A DNA stretch of 64,000 bases from Candidatus Sumerlaeia bacterium (GTDB lineage Bacteria; Sumerlaeota; Sumerlaeia; SLMS01; JAHLLQ01). The notes beneath the pieces were generated by a model. That model made no database searches. It saw only the letters and a list, made by a program, of their open reading frames with translations, and was not told where the DNA came from. Of the stretch, positions 56,586 to 64,000 are shown in pieces (position 1 is the stretch's first letter; every line of letters begins with the position of its first letter). The translations under genes were made by a program, and so were the position numbers. The stretch covers positions 82,277-146,276 of the forward strand of contig JAHCAW010000002.1 in the NCBI GenBank assembly GCA_019634695.1. The letters run 5' to 3'.

Positions 56586-57254
56586 TTACGGATTCAGCAA
56601 CACGCGCCTCCACGAATCGCCCGGCGACGCGCGGCGATACAGCACGCGATCGTGCAGCCGGAAGTCCCCCTCCTGCCAGAACTCGATCTCTCCGGGCACC
56701 AGCCGAAACCCCGACCAGAAGGGCGGCCGCGGCACCGGCCCGCCGGCGTGCTGCGCATCCAGCTCGCGCACCCGCGCCTCCAGCGTCGTCCGGCTGTCCA
56801 GCGGTTCCGACTGCCGCGACGCCCATGCCCCGAGCTGGCTCACCCGCGGCCGCGTCGCGAAGTAGGCATCCGCCTCCTCGGCTGTCACCGGCTCGACCCC
56901 GCCCCGCACACGCACCTGCCGACCCAGCGCCTCCCAGTAGTAACAGAGCGCGGCACGCGGATTCTCCGCCAAGCTATTTGCCTTGGCGCTCCCGAGATTG
57001 GTGTAGAATGTAAAGCCACTGGAATCAAATCCCTTGACCAATACCATCCGCACGGCAGGTGCCCCGTCGGCGCCGGCGGTCGCCAACGCCACCGCGTTCG
57101 GGTACTTCAGGTTCGCCCCTTCGGCCTGCCGCCACCACTGCGCGAACAGCTCCATCGGATCGTCCATCACAGGAATCGGCATCGGCTCGCGCTCCGGCAC
57201 GGGAATGTGCCCGGACTCTGTCTCCACCTCCCTGCAAATCGCAAGGCCCACCAT
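56586..57254 (-). CDS. pdxH: Pyridoxamine 5'-phosphate oxidase
   Basis: The 222-residue FMN enzyme oxidises pyridoxine or pyridoxamine phosphate to pyridoxal phosphate. Motifs of E. coli PdxH recur in order: DPMELFAQWWRQAEGANLKYPNAVALAT, VRMVLVKGFDSSGFTFYTNLGSAKANSLAENP (short segments), EALGRQVRVRG, RPRVSQLGAWASRQSE, and the C-terminal PPFWSGFRLVPGEIEFWQ and RLHDRVLYRR. The ATG at 57254 gives normal length; the exact start is uncertain because the best ribosome-binding sequence (GGGAGGT) lies downstream of it at about codon 9. The gene diverges from the unknown gene at 57297 with 42 bases between starts. Confidence 0.93.
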   Translation of the reverse strand: MVGLAICREVETESGHIPVPEREPMPIPVMDDPMELFAQWWRQAEGANLKYPNAVALATAGADGAPAVRMVLVKGFDSSGFTFYTNLGSAKANSLAENPRAALCYYWEALGRQVRVRGGVEPVTAEEADAYFATRPRVSQLGAWASRQSEPLDSRTTLEARVRELDAQHAGGPVPRPPFWSGFRLVPGEIEFWQEGDFRLHDRVLYRRASPGDSWRRVLLNP

Positions 57255-57296
57255 TCGCGTTATTGACCCACCGCCGCCGGCCATCGACAAACCCGC

Positions 57297-58109
57297 ATGC
57301 CTCTCTACTTCTATCCACTGCTGGACTGTCCCCCTCGCCAAGCGCTTGGCCCGCACGAGCTGGCCTTGCGCGCCCATGACCGCCTCTTGTGCCAGACTCT
57401 CGGACAGGGGCCGGACGGCCCGCTGCCCGACGAGACGCCGCTTGGCTGGGAGGTCCGGGGCGCCGACGGCCGCCTGCGCCGCGAGGACTCCACGCTGGGG
57501 GCCTGTCGCGCACGGGCCCGCGTGCTCGAAGCCCACGAGCCGGCCTGCGCCGGTTGCCCCGCCGCGATGGCCGGGGTGCCCTTCTCCTGCATTCAGGCGA
57601 TCTCGTTTCCCATCAGCGCGCGGGCCGAGCGTTGGCTGCTCGAGCGCATCGGCCCGCCCGAATCGCTCACCGCGACCTTCTTCCGCTTCAGCGCCCGCGG
57701 CATGGGTTACGGCGTCGACTGCGAGGTGCTCGACCAGTGGCGGCGCGCCGGCCTGATCGAGTCCCCCGAGCCTCTGCGCGCCTTCGATGACCGCGGCGCC
57801 GCCAACGGCGACCAGGTGCTCCACGCCCTGCTGCTGGCGGGCGACCTGGATCGCGGACGCGTCCTCGGTGCCCTGATCTTCCTGCGCGCCCTCGACACGC
57901 CTCTCAACGAGGGGACGGATGCGGTGCTCCCGCTGGTCAGTGCCGCGCAGGCGAATCGGGCGCCTGCCGGCGAGGCGCCGGCCCTGAAGTTCGTCCTCTC
58001 CCTCGAGTCCGACGGCGATCACTCGACCGACGAGTTCCGCGGCTTCCTGATTGCCGCCTGGGTCTCCCTGCAAGCGGGGGTCCCCCTGGCCGTCTGGATG
58101 GGCCCCTGA
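57297..58109 (+). CDS. Conserved-looking protein of unknown function with CxxC
   Basis: I do not recognise this 270-residue soluble protein. It contains a CxxC-x10-C arrangement (Cys84, Cys87 and Cys98 in CAGCP...FSC) and more cysteines at 11, 32 and 70, so metal binding is possible. The region 85-130 (VPFSCIQAISFPISARAERWLLERI) and the C-terminus (LSLESDGDHSTDEFRGFLIAAWVSLQAGVPLAVW) look folded and well conserved in style, without low-complexity sequence. There is no signal peptide. It sits between pdxH and the pyrophosphatase gene; the 153-base gap to the latter argues against one operon. Confidence 0.6.
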   Translation: MPLYFYPLLDCPPRQALGPHELALRAHDRLLCQTLGQGPDGPLPDETPLGWEVRGADGRLRREDSTLGACRARARVLEAHEPACAGCPAAMAGVPFSCIQAISFPISARAERWLLERIGPPESLTATFFRFSARGMGYGVDCEVLDQWRRAGLIESPEPLRAFDDRGAANGDQVLHALLLAGDLDRGRVLGALIFLRALDTPLNEGTDAVLPLVSAAQANRAPAGEAPALKFVLSLESDGDHSTDEFRGFLIAAWVSLQAGVPLAVWMGP

Positions 58110-58262
58110 ACCGCCCCCGACCCATGGCGTCATCGGCATGAAGCGCGATTCTCGGGTTGCGCCACTTACGCGCGCTGGGGGTCTTTACGGCTTCCGTTGA
58201 CACCCGCCCGCGGCCAATGGGACCGCTGGCGGCGCAGAACACTCTAATTTGGAGAGTTACCG

Positions 58263-60461
<2,199 letters not shown>

Positions 60462-60488
60462 TCGCCACCCCAAACCGCAACACCACCC

Positions 60489-60527
60489 CGCCCCCCGCGA
60501 CGCGCCCCCCGGCCGTCGCGGGGGGCG
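60489..60527 (+). terminator. Strong hairpin after the pyrophosphatase gene
   Basis: Bases 60489-60502 and 60514-60527 form a perfect 14-bp GC-rich inverted repeat around an 11-base loop. It begins 28 bases after the stop at 60461. No T-run follows (TGTCGTTAG), so it may stop transcription with Rho or act in mRNA stabilisation. Confidence 0.6.
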
Positions 60528-60628
60528 TGTCGTTAGCGGACAGCGACAATCCGACTTTTTGATTGCCTGAGCGGCCTCGATTCGGAAACAGTGCGCCATC
60601 GTCGGACACATCCGACGCTCTGTCACCC

Positions 60629-63600
60629 ATGAAACCGAAGCGTGTCCTTGCGAACCTGCTCCTGCTGCTGGCGATCGCGCTGGCGGGTGCCGTCGCGCAA
60701 CCTGCCAACGATCACTTTGCCAACGCGACCCTCCTGAGCGGCCTGTCCGGATCGGTGGACGGCAGCACCATCGGCGCCACCCGGGAATTGTTCGAGCCGC
60801 GCCATTGGTATGGCGGGGACGAGGCAGATGCTCCGTCGGTCTGGTATCGGTGGGTTGCGCCGGCCTCTGGCACGGTACGGTTCGGCACGTGCGGCGCGGC
60901 CAGCTTCCCAACGGCGATGGTCGCCTACACCGGATTGCTTCACAATGACACCCTGTGGGATGTTGCCCGACAACCCCGTTACGACTTTCCCAGCTGCGCC
61001 AGTCCGGGCGGCCGCATTCTGGTTTCCGCCGTGGCGGGCGTGACCTACCACGTCGCCGTGGCTGGCCGGCAGGAGGGCTCCACAGGGACGTTCCGTCTGG
61101 ATTGGGAGTATGTCCGTCCCGAGAATGACGATTTCGCAGACGCCACGCTCCTGTCGGGCCCATGGGGTGCGGTCGTCGGATCGCACGAAGGCGCGACGGT
61201 CGAGCCCGGCGAGCCCGACCATGGCCAGGCAGCGGCGCGTGCCTCCATCTGGTGGCGCTGGACCGCGCCGGACAACGGCGATTGGATATTCGAAGCCTGT
61301 GGCAGCGAGTTCAATGTCGTGCTGGCGGTCTACACCGGCGCTGCACTGGAGGACCTCGCGCCGGTCCAAGCGAACCGGTCGCATTGCGGCGGGGGCAATG
61401 GCAGGGGAGCCAAGTTCCGCGCCCGGGCAGGAACCACCTATGCCATTGCGGTGGATTCCGAAGAGGGGAGCCCCGGACTGCGGGGGACCGTGCAGCTTAG
61501 CTGGGGCAAGTGGGGCGACACGCGGCAGCAACTTGGCCTTGGCCGCCGACCTTGGTCCGTGGCGTTCGCCGGCGCCGACGCCTTGCGGTACGTCACCTCA
61601 AGTTCTCGCGGCGCCCTGCTGCGAGACACCCAGACCGATGACGTCATTCGCACCTTCTCCGGTCACACCCTTCCCGTGGAATCCGTTGCCGTGTCGCACG
61701 ATGGCTCGCGAATCGTCACAGGCGGCGGATCGGTCGCCTACTTGTGGGATGCCGTGACGGGTGCTCAACTGGCGGGTCTTGCGGGTCACGCGGCCAACAT
61801 CCGCCAAGTAGCGCTTTCCCCCGATGCTGGCTTTGTGGCGACGACGTCCTGGGACGAGAAGGCAAGAATCTGGAACACCACGACCGGCGAGTTGCTGCAT
61901 GTGATCCCGGTGGAACAGGGCAACTGGCCGTTCGCGGTCGCCCTGACGCCGGACAACAGTCGTTTCGTGATCGGATCGCACAGCAAAGTGACCATCTATG
62001 ACATGGCGACGGGGAACGAAATCAGAGTCATCCCCCGACCGAACGAGGTGGTCTCCACCATTGCGGTCTCGCCCGACGGCACGCACCTCTTGACGGGCAC
62101 CCTCACGGCAGCGGTGACGATGTGGAATCTCGAGACCGGTGCGCTGGTCCGCACGTTCACGGGCCACACGGGCGTGAATGGTGGTCCTGTGGCTTTCTCC
62201 CGCGATGGGACGCGCGCGTTGGTTGGCTCGACCGAAGCCGTCATCTGGGATGCCGCCACTGGAGAGGTGTTGCAGACCTTCCAGAACGCGGAGGGAGTGT
62301 TGTCGCTCGATCTGTCGGCCGACAATGCGCGTCTGATCACCGCTTCGAACGACCGCAACGTGCGCCTGTGGGACGCCACGACCGGTGAACTGCTGCGCGT
62401 TGTGCCGGGATACACCGAGATTGTCTGGGATGTTGCGATCTCGGGAGACGGACGCCGTGTGGCGACGGTCTCGGGCGATCTCGGCGAAGGCCGGGCCATG
62501 ATCTGGGATCCCAACACCGGCGGCTTGCTTCGCGACTCCCTCGCGCACGCCCAGATGCCCACGGCAGTAGCGATCTCATCGGACGGCAGGCGCCTGCTGA
62601 CAGGCTCGTTGGAGCACGTCGCGCGATACTGGGATGCCGAATCGGGCGAGTTGCTGCACGACCTGCCGCACGCCTTCTACGTATCCGACGTCGCGATCTC
62701 GACCGACGGCACACGGTTGCTCACCACCTCGTGGGACAAGACGGCCCGAATGTGGAACGCCGCCACGGGGACGCTGCTGCGAACGTTCACGGGCCACACG
62801 GCTCCTGTCACTGCATGTGCCCTCGCGCCGGACAACAGTCAGGTCGCGACGGGCTCAAGCGATGGGACGATCATCGTGTGGAATCCAGAAACCGCTTCCG
62901 TGATTCGCACGCTGGAGGGGGGCAATCACTTCCGCTCGCTCGTCTACTCGTCCGACGGCGCGCACCTTCTGGGCTGTTCGGAGTTCGCCGGCGCGCGTCT
63001 CTGGAATGCCGCGACGGGCGAGTTGCTCCGCGCGTTCCACGACCGGAGCGGCCTGTTCAGCCACGCGACCTTCTCGCCCAACGACACGCGGATTCTGACA
63101 TCGCACGACCGTGGCGTGCTCCGACTTTGGGACACCCAAACCGGCGAACTGCTTCGCACATTCCACGGCCACACCGGACCCGCGAGCGCCGCCGCCTTCA
63201 CACCCGATGGCAGCCGCGTGGTGAGCGGTTCGCATGATGGGACGGCCTTGGTCTGGGAACTCGCTCCCCCCCGCGCGATCATCGTCGCCGGCGGGGGAGC
63301 GTATGTGGGCAATCCGATCGCGCGGCAGACGAATGATCTGGGCGTGTATGCCTGGCGGACGTTGCGGGCGCGGGGGTATGCGCCCGAGGAGATTCTGTAT
63401 CTGAGCGCGTTCCCGGATGGTCATGACTTCGGCGACGGGTTGCCGCCGGTGGCGTGGGACTTGGATGGCGACGGAATCCATGAGGTCGATGGTTTCGCGA
63501 CGCGCGCGGGGCTCGAGGCGGCATTGGCCGGATCGTTCGCGCGCGAGGCGGGGCGGTTGATGATTCTGATGATCGATCATGGCTACAAGACCGGCGACTT

Positions 63601-64000
63601 CATGGCGTTTCGCCTGAACCCGACCGAGGCCGTGCTGACGACGACGATGAACGGGTGGCTGAACGATTTGCAGAACGCCGCCCCGGTGGACGTGACGCTG
63701 GTCGTGGACAGTTGCTACTCGGGACGGTTCGTGCTCGACTGCAAAAAGACAAACGCGATTCCGGCCGCGCGCGACCGCATTGTGATCGCCTCGACGTCGC
63801 CGACGGCCGAGTCGGTTTTCCTGCCGGCGCCGGACCTCACGAGCTTCATACACACCTTCCTTGGCTCGGCCTACATGGGCAACTCGATGGGCGAGGCCTG
63901 GCGCAGCGGCCAGCGCTTCTTTGCGCGCTTCCCGGTCGCAAACCAGCGGCCGATGATCGACGACGGCAGCGTCCAGGCCAGCGACGACGAGACGCCGACC
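60629..64000 (+). CDS. Secreted protein with 14 WD40 repeats and caspase-like (C13/C14 fold) domain, 3' partial
   Basis: The frame is open from the ATG at 60629 to the right edge (1124 residues visible). A signal peptide spans about 1-23 (LLLLLAIALAGAVA). Two beta-sandwich modules of the 'NDxFANATLLSG...VWYRWVAPxSG' type occupy about 25-290. Then come fourteen WD40 repeats (about 300-878), each ending in W-D/N-x-x-T-G (for example LRLWDTQTGELLRTF), enough for two seven-bladed propellers. Residues from about 881 form a caspase-like fold: a strand AIIVAGGG, His984 in MIDHGY, and Cys1029 in VTLVVDSCYSGRFV, the His-Cys dyad of clan CD peptidases. The catalytic pair is intact. The C-terminus is beyond the window. 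A secreted clan CD protease with propellers is inferred; its substrate is unknown. Confidence 0.9.
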   Translation, partial: MKPKRVLANLLLLLAIALAGAVAQPANDHFANATLLSGLSGSVDGSTIGATRELFEPRHWYGGDEADAPSVWYRWVAPASGTVRFGTCGAASFPTAMVAYTGLLHNDTLWDVARQPRYDFPSCASPGGRILVSAVAGVTYHVAVAGRQEGSTGTFRLDWEYVRPENDDFADATLLSGPWGAVVGSHEGATVEPGEPDHGQAAARASIWWRWTAPDNGDWIFEACGSEFNVVLAVYTGAALEDLAPVQANRSHCGGGNGRGAKFRARAGTTYAIAVDSEEGSPGLRGTVQLSWGKWGDTRQQLGLGRRPWSVAFAGADALRYVTSSSRGALLRDTQTDDVIRTFSGHTLPVESVAVSHDGSRIVTGGGSVAYLWDAVTGAQLAGLAGHAANIRQVALSPDAGFVATTSWDEKARIWNTTTGELLHVIPVEQGNWPFAVALTPDNSRFVIGSHSKVTIYDMATGNEIRVIPRPNEVVSTIAVSPDGTHLLTGTLTAAVTMWNLETGALVRTFTGHTGVNGGPVAFSRDGTRALVGSTEAVIWDAATGEVLQTFQNAEGVLSLDLSADNARLITASNDRNVRLWDATTGELLRVVPGYTEIVWDVAISGDGRRVATVSGDLGEGRAMIWDPNTGGLLRDSLAHAQMPTAVAISSDGRRLLTGSLEHVARYWDAESGELLHDLPHAFYVSDVAISTDGTRLLTTSWDKTARMWNAATGTLLRTFTGHTAPVTACALAPDNSQVATGSSDGTIIVWNPETASVIRTLEGGNHFRSLVYSSDGAHLLGCSEFAGARLWNAATGELLRAFHDRSGLFSHATFSPNDTRILTSHDRGVLRLWDTQTGELLRTFHGHTGPASAAAFTPDGSRVVSGSHDGTALVWELAPPRAIIVAGGGAYVGNPIARQTNDLGVYAWRTLRARGYAPEEILYLSAFPDGHDFGDGLPPVAWDLDGDGIHEVDGFATRAGLEAALAGSFAREAGRLMILMIDHGYKTGDFMAFRLNPTEAVLTTTMNGWLNDLQNAAPVDVTLVVDSCYSGRFVLDCKKTNAIPAARDRIVIASTSPTAESVFLPAPDLTSFIHTFLGSAYMGNSMGEAWRSGQRFFARFPVANQRPMIDDGSVQASDDETPT

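Noticed and set aside
58197..58225. TTGACA upstream of the pyrophosphatase gene as a promoter
   Set aside because: The -35 box is perfect, but the sequence 17 bases on (GGACCG) is not a -10 box, so it was not listed.

Overview
This GC-rich 64 kb window comes from the chromosome of a Gram-negative-type bacterium. I infer an outer membrane from TolB, an MCE-domain protein, lipoproteins and many secreted beta-propeller proteins. The mix of a FecR-like protein beside a pseudopilin and an FG-GAP protein, DUF2961/GH172 and GH63 glycosidases, golvesin-type C-terminal domains and long WD40 proteins resembles uncultivated lineages such as Planctomycetota, Verrucomicrobiota, Sumerlaeota or Hydrogenedentota. 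I cannot assign the phylum from sequence reading alone. No rRNA, tRNA, CRISPR array, transposase, integrase or phage gene was seen. The window is densely packed, with mostly short gaps and many ATGA-type overlaps.

Layout. 1-3.6 kb: a plus-strand run of FecR-like protein (cut by the left edge), pseudopilin and FG-GAP protein. 3.6-9.8 kb: a YgfK-like iron-sulfur protein, RmlA, a GNAT-like protein, a secreted HEFGH metallopeptidase-like protein and a lone ABC ATPase. 9.8-19.1 kb: five minus-strand genes (proA, a large beta-sandwich repeat protein, a TPR protein, an N-acetylmuramoyl-L-alanine amidase, a PD40 propeller protein). 19.3-21.6 kb: aroA and a rhomboid protease. 21.6-25.3 kb: one 1234-residue polypeptide joining an Hsp70 (DnaK) to a Ser/Thr protein kinase. 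25.7-30.5 kb: miaB, an FHA-GAF-HD-GYP protein, and two overlapping genes that look like the two halves of RdgC. 30.6-35.8 kb: a Ski2-like helicase ending in a winged-helix domain, an RluA-type pseudouridine synthase, an MCE protein, a small zinc-ribbon protein and a PilZ protein. 36-46 kb: carbohydrate and envelope genes (GH172-like, GT39-like, GH63-like, and a 1340-residue protein with about twelve DUF5666-type repeats). 46-49.7 kb: alr, two small membrane proteins and a HEAT/PilB-N-terminal-like protein without an ATPase. 49.9-58.1 kb: an oligopeptide-binding lipoprotein, a ROK kinase-GmhA fusion, a lipoprotein, an Eis-like acetyltransferase, tolB, pdxH and an unknown protein. 58.3-64 kb: a membrane pyrophosphatase and a secreted protein with 14 WD40 repeats and a caspase-like domain, cut by the right edge.

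The main interest lies in domain architectures rather than in a mobile defence island. Several genes fuse, split or truncate familiar families: Hsp70 plus kinase, helicase plus PhoB-type winged helix, ROK kinase plus phosphoheptose isomerase, split RdgC, YgfK without its flavin domain, and PilB N-terminal domain without a motor. Housekeeping functions present are proline (proA), aromatic amino acid (aroA), D-alanine (alr), vitamin B6 (pdxH) and dTDP-sugar (rmlA) synthesis, tRNA/rRNA modification (miaB, RluA) and ion pumping (hppA).
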